A DNA stretch of 35,050 nucleotides from Isosphaeraceae bacterium (lineage in GTDB: Bacteria > Planctomycetota > Planctomycetia > Isosphaerales > Isosphaeraceae), in NCBI GenBank assembly GCA_025356475.1, contig JANXSX010000187.1:1-35050 (forward strand), read 5' to 3'. A program made the translations under genes and the position numbers. The notes beneath the pieces were generated by a model, which was not told the origin of the DNA, searched no databases, and saw only the letters and a list, made by a program, of their open reading frames with translations. Shown piece after piece: positions 1 to 8,093 of the stretch (positions are counted from its first letter, which is position 1; every line of letters starts with the position of its first letter).

Positions 1-2316
1 GGTCAGACAACAACGACAGCGACCGGAACCTTCCGGGTTCTGCCGAACCTGCCCCTCCCTCAGACGAAGTACAACGTTGGTCCAGACGGCATCCTCGGAA
101 CGGCTGACGATAGCGGTTATAGCTCGGCACGAGCTTATGTGATCGATCAGAGCGGCAACCAGTCGGCGACCTACGCTTACACCAGCTTTGTCGTCGATAC
201 GACGGGTCCCAAGGTTAACAACCTCTCACCGGCCCCGAACTCGCTGGCTGTTCTCGACGCTCAGGGTCGCCTGACCATGAAGTTGACGCTGAGCGAGAAC
301 ATTGACCCGTCCTCGATCAATGCCACCTCAGTCCTGCTCGTCCGTGCAGGTGGAGACGGCATTTTCGGGAACATCAACGATGTCTCGGTTCCGTTCGACC
401 CCACGACCCTTGCGTTCTCCTACCAGGCGAACACGGGGATCGAAACGATCTCGTTCTCGGTCCTTCCCGGGACACTCAAGAACGACCTTTACCAACTCAC
501 CCTCAAGGGAACGGGTGCTGCGGTCGTCTCTGACATCGCCGGTAACGCCCTGGATGGCGAGTTCAACGGGCTCTTCCCCTCGGGTAATAATCAGGTGGGG
601 GGTGACTTTGTCTCCACCTTCATCGTTTACAACCCAGCCTTGTCGAACGTGATCTTTGTGAGCAGCACCGCTCCGACCCTTCCTTCCGGAGTGATCGGTT
701 CCAGGGGTAATCCTTACGCAACGATCTCGTTGGGCTTGGTGGCTGCCGGTGCCGGCGACACTGTCGCAGTCCTTCCGGGCGTCTATAACGAGACGGTGAC
801 ACTGAAGTCGCTCGTGTCGGTGATCTCGGTCGATCCGACAAGCACCGCGACAAACCTGGTCTCCGGCAACGCCCAGGAAACGATCATCCGACCGAATCCG
901 TCGGCCAACCCGCTAATCGCTGTGATCGCCAGGAATGTGACAAGCACCAACGGGCTTGTCACTCGCTTCTCAGGCTTCACGGTGGCCAACCCGCTCCTGG
1001 GCGACCCAGCCCAAGGTACGATTCGAGGCGACTCGGTCGGCATGCAGATCTACAAGTCCAACTTGTTGGTCAGCAACGACTACTTCATCGACTCGGGTGT
1101 TGGCATACAGGTGTTGACCAACGACAGCAACTCGGCCACCCCGACGATTGAGAATGACGGGATCCTTGGTAACATCGTGGGTGTTGTCTTCGCCGATGCC
1201 GGTCAAACGACATCGGTTCAGGCTCCTACCGCCTTTATCAACAATACGGTCGGGTTCAACACGATCGGTGTTCAGGTTGCGGCCAACGCTTTCAACCCGA
1301 TCCTGGCCGATATGGTCAACAACATCTTCTGGCAGAATCACGACCTGACCTCCGCCAGAAATGGCGCAGGGATCCTCGCGAACATCCAGAACAAGGCGAC
1401 CGTTCGGTACAACCTGTTCTTCGGCAACGGTCCTAGCCAGGCGTCGAGCCTTGATGATGTGGTGAATGTCGGCAATGGTCTCGACCCTGCCGCACTCAAC
1501 GCATTGCCGGACGCTCTCGGCAACTTTGTCGGCAATCCGCTCTTCGTCGCACCTCGCGACCCGCGGCCCGAAGGTGATGGTCCCGCGACCTTCTTCCAGG
1601 ACGGCAACTTCGACCTGACCCTCTACTCGGCCGCTGTCGATAACGCCCTCGGGACGATCGCTCCGCCAACCGACTTCCTGGGTCGCGGTCGAGTACGGGT
1701 TCCAGGCCGGGGCTTCCCCGGCCATGGTCCAGCCGACATCGGAGCGTTCGAGTTCAACGGGTCGGGTGGTAGCCCGGTCGGTGGTGCCTTCCGAATTGCC
1801 AGCACTTCCTTCGTCAACGGTGGGGCCGCCCATGCCAGTGGAGCCTCCATCGACTACCGAAATGTTCCCAACCAGGTTGTCGTGACCTTCTCGGGCCGTG
1901 TCGATCCCACGACGGTTCGGCTCAGTTCCTTGGTCATCTCAGGAACAGGCGTAGACCCGTTCAATGCTCCCCACGCCACCAGCGTCTACTGGGCGAACGA
2001 CCATACCGCAGTCTTCACAATCGTTGGTTCTTACCGACCATCGGGAACTCTGCTCATCAACTTCAACCCTTCCGGAATCAGGAGCACGAGTGGGTCGGGA
2101 CTCCTGGCTTACTCGGACAACCTGAATCTGACTGGTCCGGTTGTGGTGATCCCAACCCCGACCCCCACGCCAACCCCGACACCGACACCGACTCCGACTC
2201 CGACGCCAACCAAGCCCGGCCCTCGTAAGCCCGGCCCTCACAAGCCGACCCGTCGGCCTCACGTCCCCACCCCTCAAGGTCCTGTCCACAAGAAGCCTGT
2301 GGCCGTGAAACGGTAA
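1..2316 (+). CDS. Large secreted beta-helix / Ig-like protein, 5' end outside window
   Basis: The reading frame is open from the first base, so the start lies upstream; 771 codons are visible. Early on there is a GPDGILGTADD-type acidic loop, a pattern common in calcium-binding repeats of secreted proteins. An Ig-like segment follows (starting near VDTTGPKV). Next is a DUF1565-like stretch (GNPYATISLGL, GDTVAVLPGVY) and a right-handed beta-helix region rich in short Asn/Val/Ile repeats (NNTVGFN, NNIFWQN). A second Ig-like region leads to ten Pro-Thr pairs and then a very basic Pro/Lys/Arg tail ending in AVKR. The family knowledge is that such proteins are exported and act at the cell surface or outside the cell, possibly in adhesion or polysaccharide binding. 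The substrate is unknown. A terminator hairpin lies 26 bp past the stop. Confidence 0.85.
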   Translation, partial: GQTTTTATGTFRVLPNLPLPQTKYNVGPDGILGTADDSGYSSARAYVIDQSGNQSATYAYTSFVVDTTGPKVNNLSPAPNSLAVLDAQGRLTMKLTLSENIDPSSINATSVLLVRAGGDGIFGNINDVSVPFDPTTLAFSYQANTGIETISFSVLPGTLKNDLYQLTLKGTGAAVVSDIAGNALDGEFNGLFPSGNNQVGGDFVSTFIVYNPALSNVIFVSSTAPTLPSGVIGSRGNPYATISLGLVAAGAGDTVAVLPGVYNETVTLKSLVSVISVDPTSTATNLVSGNAQETIIRPNPSANPLIAVIARNVTSTNGLVTRFSGFTVANPLLGDPAQGTIRGDSVGMQIYKSNLLVSNDYFIDSGVGIQVLTNDSNSATPTIENDGILGNIVGVVFADAGQTTSVQAPTAFINNTVGFNTIGVQVAANAFNPILADMVNNIFWQNHDLTSARNGAGILANIQNKATVRYNLFFGNGPSQASSLDDVVNVGNGLDPAALNALPDALGNFVGNPLFVAPRDPRPEGDGPATFFQDGNFDLTLYSAAVDNALGTIAPPTDFLGRGRVRVPGRGFPGHGPADIGAFEFNGSGGSPVGGAFRIASTSFVNGGAAHASGASIDYRNVPNQVVVTFSGRVDPTTVRLSSLVISGTGVDPFNAPHATSVYWANDHTAVFTIVGSYRPSGTLLINFNPSGIRSTSGSGLLAYSDNLNLTGPVVVIPTPTPTPTPTPTPTPTPTPTKPGPRKPGPHKPTRRPHVPTPQGPVHKKPVAVKR
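2152..2211 (+). repeat. Coding tandem repeat: ten Pro-Thr pairs
   Basis: Twenty codons encode ten consecutive Pro-Thr pairs near the end of the beta-helix protein. The DNA unit is a six-base CCNACN. The third bases vary (cca, ccg, ccc; acc, acg, aca, act), so the repeat is kept at protein level rather than being a recent microsatellite expansion. It probably forms a stiff extended linker between the folded part and the basic tail. Confidence 0.9.
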
Positions 2317-2342
2317 TCGAGCGAGAATCGTTGAAAACTACG

Positions 2343-2370
2343 CCGGGCCGCCCCAACCAGGGCGGCCCGG
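2343..2370 (+). terminator. Strong GC-rich hairpin terminator
   Basis: A perfect 11-bp inverted repeat (CCGGGCCGCCC / GGGCGGCCCGG) with a 6-base loop begins 26 bp after the stop of the beta-helix gene. It is followed by TCCGTTTC, which is only a weak T-run. It most likely ends transcription of the upstream gene before the DUF1549 gene. Confidence 0.75.
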
Positions 2371-2405
2371 TCCGTTTCGAAGTCTCTGAGGGCATTTATC
2401 ACTGG

Positions 2406-2435
2406 TTGACCCGGCCTGAGATTGTCGATTAAACT
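2406..2435 (+). promoter_or_regulatory. Candidate sigma70-like promoter of the DUF1549 gene
   Basis: TTGACC (2406-2411) and TAAACT (2430-2435) are separated by 18 bp, which predicts a transcript start near 2442. That would place the upstream ATG at 2441 outside the message and so favours the ATG at 2480. The -10 match is only 4 of 6. Confidence 0.3.
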
Positions 2436-2479
2436 CCTGTATGATTCTTGGATTCGCTCGATTAACGCGGGGGTCAGCC

Positions 2480-4939
2480 ATGGCTCGAATTGCCATGACG
2501 CTTTGCATAATGCTCTGGTTGGGGCAATTCGCCGCAGTTTCGACTGCGGGTGAACCTCGTCTCGATGTTTATCCAAGCCTCATCGAGCTCGGTTCGCATC
2601 ATCCTCGCCAGCAGCTCGCGATCACGTTGACCGACGCTAACGGCGGCGTTCGGGATGTCACCGACTCCGCTTCGTTCCATCTTGAGCCGCCCAATCTCGC
2701 GTTTACATCCTCGACTGGGGTGGTCGAATCGCGGCATGACGGAACCGGCTACTTACGAGTCACATATCAGTCGCTGACGAAGCAAGTCCCACTCTCCATT
2801 GTAGATTCCGAACTTCGCCAGCCGGTGAGTTTTCGACTCGATCTCAGCCCCTTGCTCTCCAAAGCCGGGTGCAACATGGGTGCCTGCCATGGAAATATCA
2901 ATGGCAAAGGGGGCTTCAAGCTGAGTCTCCGAGGTGATGATCCAAGCTTCGACTTGGCCATGATCACCCGCGATACCCAGGGAAGGCGCGTCGACGTAGC
3001 GAACCCCCTCCAGAGCTTGGTCTTCCTCAAACCCACGGGCTTGCTCCCCCACGAGGGGGGGCTGCGATTCTCGCCTGGGTCGACCGAGGCGGAAACACTT
3101 CTTGGCTGGGTTGCGAACGGTTCCGGGGACGATCTTGGGATTGCTCCAATCGTAAAATCGATCGACGTTTACCCGGTGGAACGAGTATTGGCCGCACCAT
3201 CTGTGAGCCAGCAACTCGTGGTGACTGCGACCTTCTCTGATGGGACGAAACGAGATGTTTCTCGGCAATCAACCTACGATGTCCACGACCCCACCAAGGC
3301 GAGTGTAAGCGTCGATGGTCGGGTGTCCATGACAGGTCCAGGCGAGACAGCCGTTGCCATGCGTTACGGGTCGTGTCGTGCAGTAAGCCGGCTCGCTTTT
3401 GTCGCGGACCGGCCCGACTTCACCTTTCGCCAGCCGCCCATTCGCAATGCCATCGACTCCGCCCTGTTCACAAAACTCAGTGCCCTGAAGATCCAAGCGT
3501 CCCCCTTGGCCACCGAACCTGTCTTTTTGCGGCGTGCGTATCTTGATGCGATCGGCGTACTTCCCAGTGTCGATGAGGCCCGGGCGTTCTTGGCGAATAC
3601 CGACCCGGAGAAGCGAACCAAGCTGATCGAGCGACTGATCGCTCGGCCCGAATTCGCCGACTTTTGGGCTCTCAAATGGGCCGACTTGCTCCGCAATGAA
3701 GAAAAGACCATGGGTGAGAAAGGGGTCTGGATCTATCAGCGTTGGTTGCGCGACCAGATTAGCCGAGATCTCCCTCTGGACGAGTTTGCACGCCAAGTCG
3801 TGGCCACCGTGGGATCCACCTATTCCAACCCCGCCGCGAGCTTTCACCGCACCAATCGTGACCCGATGACATCCGCCGAGACGGTCAGCCAGGTCTTCCT
3901 TGGCGTCCGTCTTCAATGCGCTCGTTGCCATAACCACCCCTTCGACGTCTGGACCCAGAACGACTATTTCGGGCTAGCAGCCTATTTCTCGAACGTCCGG
4001 CGCAAACAAGTCAATAACATTCGATTCGATGCTCTTGATACTCACGAGATCAACGGTGACGAGATCATCTATCTCAGCGGTCGTCCTGAGCTAGCACAGC
4101 CGCGAACTGGCGAGATGATGGCTCCGACTCCGCTTCACGGGCCGAAACGTAACCTGGACAAATCGGTCGACGCCCTTGACGATCTCGCAAACTGGCTCAC
4201 ACGAGACAACCCTCAGTTCGCCCAGAACATGGCGAACCGGGTCTGGTTTCACTTGCTCGGTCGCGGGTTGGTTGAGCCAGTCGATGATTTTCGCGAGTCT
4301 AACCCCCCGTCTAACCCTGCCATCTTGAGTGCGATCACGGCAGAGTTCGTCAAGAATGACTTCCAACTCAAACCGTTGGTTGCCTTCATCATGAATTCAA
4401 CCGCTTACGGGTTGAGCGCGACTCCCGACGCGACCAATGCCAACGACGAGATCAATTTCGCTCGCGCGGCGGTCAAACTTCTGCCTGCGGAAGTCTTGCT
4501 CGACGCGGTGGCGATAGCTCTTGATCAGCGTGACAATTTTGAGGATGCTCCACGCGTTGCTCGAGCCTCCCAACTTCCTGGTGCTCGGATGGGTGGGCAA
4601 TTTCTCAAGGTCTTTGGCAAGCCCGACCGGCTCTTGACTTGTGAGTGCGAACGATCCGAATCGACAACACTCGCACAGGCGTTTCAGCTCATTAACGGGG
4701 CAGCCATCCGTGATAAATTGGAATCGAAGGACAACCGGATCGGTAGATTGCTGGACGCAGGAAAGAGCGATGAGGAAATCCTAACCGAACTGAGCCTGGC
4801 GACTCTCGCGGAACTGCCGACGAGTTCGCGTCGGGAGTCATTGCTGGGCTTTGTCTCGGCGGCGACAGATCGTCGGAAGGCGTGGGAAGATGTGGCTTGG
4901 GCCTTGATCAATAGCAAAGAGTTCTTGTTGCGTCATTGA
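2480..4939 (+). CDS. DUF1549/DUF1553 planctomycete cytochrome-like secreted protein
   Basis: This 819-aa protein begins with a signal peptide (MARIAMTLCIMLWLG...). An in-frame ATG at 2441 would add 13 residues before that signal, so 2480 is preferred. The order is a Big2-like domain (about 25-110), a haem-like segment with KAGCNMGACHG (Cys131, Cys136, His137), and a second Big2-like domain (about 225-310). Then comes DUF1549 (about 320-525) ending in LQCARCHNHPFD, a CxxCH motif at Cys480-His484, and DUF1553 (about 570-800, NRVWFHLLGRGLV). This architecture is typical of planctomycetes, which carry many paralogues next to DUF1501 genes. The proteins are thought to be exported and to bind haem, but their substrate is not established. 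The stop lies 32 bp before the likely DUF1501 start, so the two are probably co-transcribed. Confidence 0.92.
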   Translation: MARIAMTLCIMLWLGQFAAVSTAGEPRLDVYPSLIELGSHHPRQQLAITLTDANGGVRDVTDSASFHLEPPNLAFTSSTGVVESRHDGTGYLRVTYQSLTKQVPLSIVDSELRQPVSFRLDLSPLLSKAGCNMGACHGNINGKGGFKLSLRGDDPSFDLAMITRDTQGRRVDVANPLQSLVFLKPTGLLPHEGGLRFSPGSTEAETLLGWVANGSGDDLGIAPIVKSIDVYPVERVLAAPSVSQQLVVTATFSDGTKRDVSRQSTYDVHDPTKASVSVDGRVSMTGPGETAVAMRYGSCRAVSRLAFVADRPDFTFRQPPIRNAIDSALFTKLSALKIQASPLATEPVFLRRAYLDAIGVLPSVDEARAFLANTDPEKRTKLIERLIARPEFADFWALKWADLLRNEEKTMGEKGVWIYQRWLRDQISRDLPLDEFARQVVATVGSTYSNPAASFHRTNRDPMTSAETVSQVFLGVRLQCARCHNHPFDVWTQNDYFGLAAYFSNVRRKQVNNIRFDALDTHEINGDEIIYLSGRPELAQPRTGEMMAPTPLHGPKRNLDKSVDALDDLANWLTRDNPQFAQNMANRVWFHLLGRGLVEPVDDFRESNPPSNPAILSAITAEFVKNDFQLKPLVAFIMNSTAYGLSATPDATNANDEINFARAAVKLLPAEVLLDAVAIALDQRDNFEDAPRVARASQLPGARMGGQFLKVFGKPDRLLTCECERSESTTLAQAFQLINGAAIRDKLESKDNRIGRLLDAGKSDEEILTELSLATLAELPTSSRRESLLGFVSAATDRRKAWEDVAWALINSKEFLLRH

Positions 4940-4959
4940 GTCAGCGAGTTCGATGGCAC

Positions 4960-4963
4960 GGAG
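4960..4963 (+). promoter_or_regulatory. Ribosome binding site fixing the DUF1501 start
   Basis: GGAG lies 8 bases before the ATG at 4972. The frame also allows a TTG at 4936 that overlaps the previous stop, but that codon has no such site, so 4972 is the likely start. Confidence 0.7.
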
Positions 4964-4971
4964 TTGATCAT

Positions 4972-6372
4972 ATGAGCAGCCGTACAGTCGCTTGCCCAGA
5001 CTTTTATCAGGATGGCAAGATCGCACGCAGGAGCCTGCTCAAGGTCGGCGCAGCAGGATTTGCGGGCCTGAACTTGCCGAGGATTCTCCGCGCTGATGCT
5101 ATCGGCACCTCGACGACCGGCAAGGCTAAGAGCATCATCTTCCTGCATCAGTGGGGTGGTCCCAGTCATATCGACACTTTCGATATGAAGCCCGACGCAC
5201 CCGACGGGATTCGCGGTGAATTCAAGCCGATCTCGTCTCAGATTCCCGGAGTGATGGTCACCGAACATTTGCCTAACTTTTCGAAGGTTCTCCATCAGTT
5301 TGCTCAGGTTCGCTCCGTCAATCATACGATGAAGAACCATAACGCGGCGGGCTACTACTCCCTCACCGGACACGCGCCTCCGTTGGACGATATTCGACTT
5401 CGTGATACTCGCGAGCTTTATCCAGGCTATGGGAGCGTAATTTCACGGTTCAAGCCGGTCGAAGATCCTGCCGTCCCAACCTATGTTTCATATCCTTACA
5501 TGCTCCGTGATGGTAGCGTCACTCCCGGGCAGACCGCCAGTTTCCTTGGCAAGAGTAACGACCCGTTCTTCGTTGCCCAAGATCCGAACTCCTCGAAATT
5601 CCAGCTCCCGGAGTTGAACTTGCCGGCGAGCCTCTCGCTGGAACGACTCGATGATCGCCGAGAGTTGATGCATCTCATTGATCGACAAGGCGAGCTGATC
5701 GGTTGGTCGGAGACCGCCCAGGGGCTCGACTCCTTCCACGACAAGGCCCTGGCGATGCTGGGTTCTCCTAAGGTTAAGCAGGCATTCGACCTCAGTAAAG
5801 AGCCCGACGTCATTCGGGATGCGTACGGACGAACAACCTATGGTCAGAGCTGCCTGCTGGCCCGTCGGTTGATCGAGACTGGCGTTCGGTTCGTGACCGT
5901 CTATTACTCCGCTTCGATCGGCGGTAAAGGCTCGGGCGGGTGGGATACGCATGGAGATAACTTCAATCAACTCAAGACTCGACTCCTGCCCGGTACGGAT
6001 CAAACCATTCCGACCCTGATCAACGACCTGAAATCGCGTGGGCTGCTTGATGAGACCCTGGTCGTTTGGATGGGCGAGTTTGGACGTTCTCCCCGAGTAA
6101 CGAACACCGCTCAATTTGGCCCTGACGGTCGCGACCACTGGCCCAAATGCTATACAGCGCTCTTCGCGGGAGGCGGGATCACCCCGGGCGCAATCTATGG
6201 AGCCAGTGACCGGATCGGGGCCTACCCCTCGCTCGATCCGGTCCGGCCCGATGATATTGCGGCCACAATGTTCTGGGCACTCGGAATCGACCCAAATACC
6301 GAAGTCGTTGATACCTTGGGCAGACCACTACCAATCGCGGCGGGCAAGCCGATCACGGCGATCTTCAGCTAA
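4972..6372 (+). CDS. DUF1501 family protein with Tat signal
   Basis: This 466-aa protein starts at the ATG behind a good ribosome site. The N-terminus has a twin-arginine signal (ARRSLLK, Arg19-Arg20, then a hydrophobic stretch), which implies folded export through the Tat system. Family motifs visible are HQWGGPSHIDTFDMKPDAP near the start of the mature part, GWDTHGDNF in the middle, and VVWMGEFGRSPRV and GRDHWPKCYTALFAGG towards the end. DUF1501 belongs to the alkaline phosphatase/sulfatase-like fold, and the enzymatic role is not settled. It lies directly downstream of the DUF1549/DUF1553 gene, the usual pairing in planctomycetes, so the two products probably work together in the periplasm or at the surface. 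Confidence 0.93.
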   Translation: MSSRTVACPDFYQDGKIARRSLLKVGAAGFAGLNLPRILRADAIGTSTTGKAKSIIFLHQWGGPSHIDTFDMKPDAPDGIRGEFKPISSQIPGVMVTEHLPNFSKVLHQFAQVRSVNHTMKNHNAAGYYSLTGHAPPLDDIRLRDTRELYPGYGSVISRFKPVEDPAVPTYVSYPYMLRDGSVTPGQTASFLGKSNDPFFVAQDPNSSKFQLPELNLPASLSLERLDDRRELMHLIDRQGELIGWSETAQGLDSFHDKALAMLGSPKVKQAFDLSKEPDVIRDAYGRTTYGQSCLLARRLIETGVRFVTVYYSASIGGKGSGGWDTHGDNFNQLKTRLLPGTDQTIPTLINDLKSRGLLDETLVVWMGEFGRSPRVTNTAQFGPDGRDHWPKCYTALFAGGGITPGAIYGASDRIGAYPSLDPVRPDDIAATMFWALGIDPNTEVVDTLGRPLPIAAGKPITAIFS

Positions 6373-6598
6373 TCGACTCGGGATTGGACCTGGGCCGGTC
6401 GGTAATCCGCAACCCCGCCTTGTCGAGCCGACTGACGATCACCATCCAATGTCGGCTGAGACTATGGTCGTTCATTGTATGTCGACACTCAATCGTATCT
6501 CGATCAAATCGGCCGAGCACTTCGACCCCTCCCGGCCCCCTGGCCAGCGCCTTCCGGACCGAACTGACACTCTTCGCAGAGACATAGAACCTTTCCAT
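6365..6598 (-). CDS. Possible small protein, 77 aa, unknown function
   Basis: A 77-codon minus-strand frame fills nearly all of the 224-bp space between the DUF1501 and DUF971 genes. It starts at an ATG inside CCATGG, 8 bases after AGGGG, and ends 8 bp inside the 3' end of the convergent DUF1501 gene. The protein (starting MERFYVSAKSVSSVRKAL) has a protein-like composition and no long low-complexity stretch, and its codons are GC-rich at third positions like the neighbours. No family is recognised. Its start is back to back with the start proposed for the DUF971 gene at 6597 or 6615, which leaves no room for separate promoters. That is the main reason for caution. Confidence 0.45.
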   Translation of the reverse strand: MERFYVSAKSVSSVRKALARGPGGVEVLGRFDRDTIECRHTMNDHSLSRHWMVIVSRLDKAGLRITDRPRSNPESIS

Positions 6599-6614
6599 GG
6601 TGAGCCCCTTGACG

Positions 6615-6956
6615 ATGATATTGCCCCCGACCAACATCCGCGCGTTACAGTCTGATCAGATTTTGGAGCTAACCTGGCCCGAAGGCAAGATCGAACGCCT
6701 CGCATATCACACGATTCGAAGCGAGTGTCCCTGCGCTGTCTGCAAAGACGAGTGGACTGGTGCCAGAATCTTGGACCCGGGTTCTGTTCGAGAAGACCTT
6801 AAGCTCGAAGAGATGGAGCCAGTCGGCAGCTATGCGGTTCGCTTTGCTTGGAATGATGGTCATTCCTCCGGCCTATTCACTTGGGAGAACCTGGCAAATT
6901 TGGCCGCCATTACGGCCTCGCCAGGTCTTGGTCAGCCTCCGGAGTTGTCTCGTTAG
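6615..6956 (+). CDS. DUF971 domain protein (GBBH-like N-terminal domain)
   Basis: This small protein of 113 aa matches the DUF971 / gamma-butyrobetaine hydroxylase-like N-terminal domain (PF06155) over its full length. Visible hallmarks are LELTWPEGK, the IRSECPCAVCKDEWTG segment with its Cys pair, VGSYAVRFAWNDGHSSG and LFTWENL. Such stand-alone domains often lie near iron-sulfur assembly or Mrp/ApbC-type genes and may bind metal, but no reaction is proven. ATG at 6615 follows GGTGAG with about 10 bases between. An earlier ATG at 6597 would add six residues. The end is 36 bp before the glycosyltransferase start. Confidence 0.85.
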   Translation: MILPPTNIRALQSDQILELTWPEGKIERLAYHTIRSECPCAVCKDEWTGARILDPGSVREDLKLEEMEPVGSYAVRFAWNDGHSSGLFTWENLANLAAITASPGLGQPPELSR

Positions 6957-6992
6957 GTGATGAGTCTCGCTCCACCTACGTGAGCATGAATC

Positions 6993-7967
6993 GTGAACGA
7001 ACGTCCTCAATTGACTGTGGCTGTACCCACATATAACGGCACAAGGCATTTGAGCGACGCCTTGCGCAGTATTTTCGAACAACGCGTAGCCGGTGTACGA
7101 TTCGATCTGCTCATTTGCGACGATCAATCCGACGACGGATCTATCGACCTGACTCGGAAGCTCGTAGGCGACAACGCTCGAATCGAGAGTAATCCCGAAC
7201 GGCTTGGCCTCGCCCGAAACTGGAACCGATGTGTCGAACTAAGCGACACGCCACTTGTGGCGATCTTTCATCAAGATGATGTGATGCGTTCAGGACACCT
7301 CGAAGGGCATCTCGCCGAGTTTGCGGACCAAGAAGTGGGCCTAGTCGCGAGTGCTGCCGATGTGATCGACGAATCCGGTCGAGAGGTTCCCGCGTCGATC
7401 GTTGCAAGAGGGGGATTCGGACCAATCCCACATGTCTACAACCCTTCAGAAGCTCTCCCCCACATGGTCGAGGCCAATCCCCTGAGGTGTTCGGCGGTAA
7501 CCTTACGGAAAGCAGCCTTCGACGCAGTCGGCAAGTTCGATCCGAGCTATCGATACGTGGTCGACTGGGAGTTCTGGCTCAGAGTTGCCTCAACGTGGAA
7601 AGTTGCCTGGCTTCCCCAGGCGACCGTCTCGATTCGGTGGCACCTTGCCAGTGAGACGCATCGATTCAAGTCGTCCACAGAGGATCTTGAGGAAACGAGG
7701 CGTCTGCTCGATAGTCTTGACCTTTCTTCGATCGCGGGATGGAGGAGTTTGAGACGCCAGGCAAAACAACGACTCGCACGAGCTTACTTGAACAGGGCCT
7801 ATGATGCTGGTTCGCACCGGGATCGGGAGCTAACCCGGCGATGTCTCGGTTCGGCCTGGCGGCTCGACCCGGGAAGTTGGTCACTAATGCTCAAAGACCC
7901 AAGGTTTGCAGGCTTAATGGCAAAAGTTCTCTTTTTGCCAAATTCCTCGGCCCCCAAGAGCTTCTGA
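6993..7967 (+). CDS. Family 2 glycosyltransferase
   Basis: The 324-aa protein has a GT-A glycosyltransferase domain at its N-terminus. VAVPTYNGTRHLSDALRSI and LLICDDQSDDGS form the nucleotide-sugar binding start, LARNWNRCV follows, and IFHQDDVM supplies the DxD-type metal site. Further on, VDWEFWLRVA corresponds to the acceptor-side ED/W motif region. No membrane segment is obvious, so it is probably a cytoplasmic enzyme adding a sugar to a surface polysaccharide or glycolipid; donor and acceptor cannot be read from the sequence. The start is GTG, because TGA lies two codons upstream in frame and the nearby ATG at 6986 is in another frame. The C-terminal ~100 residues, rich in Arg and Leu, resemble the helical tail of such enzymes. 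Confidence 0.9.
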   Translation: MNERPQLTVAVPTYNGTRHLSDALRSIFEQRVAGVRFDLLICDDQSDDGSIDLTRKLVGDNARIESNPERLGLARNWNRCVELSDTPLVAIFHQDDVMRSGHLEGHLAEFADQEVGLVASAADVIDESGREVPASIVARGGFGPIPHVYNPSEALPHMVEANPLRCSAVTLRKAAFDAVGKFDPSYRYVVDWEFWLRVASTWKVAWLPQATVSIRWHLASETHRFKSSTEDLEETRRLLDSLDLSSIAGWRSLRRQAKQRLARAYLNRAYDAGSHRDRELTRRCLGSAWRLDPGSWSLMLKDPRFAGLMAKVLFLPNSSAPKSF

Positions 7968-8037
7968 CAAGGGGACAGATGGCAGGCTCCGGTCGCACTT
8001 CTCCCAATAACGACACCAAGCGATCTTAGATCCGGCC

Positions 8038-8067
8038 TTGCCCTTGCACGTAGAATTGGTGGATAAT
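8038..8067 (+). promoter_or_regulatory. Candidate promoter of ygiQ
   Basis: TTGCCC (8038-8043) and GATAAT (8062-8067) are 18 bp apart. The -10 matches 5 of 6 consensus bases. It predicts a start near 8074, just ahead of the ygiQ frame, in the 126-bp gap after the glycosyltransferase. Confidence 0.35.
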
Positions 8068-8093
8068 AACTGATTGCGGTCGATCGATGCCCC

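Noticed and set aside
970-1833. 287-codon open frame on the minus strand inside the beta-helix protein gene
   Set aside because: It is antisense to a well-supported coding frame, shows repetitive charged composition, and is expected in GC-rich coding DNA.
3269-3937. 222-codon minus-strand frame opposite the DUF1549 gene
   Set aside because: Shadow of a certain gene, no ribosome site or motif.
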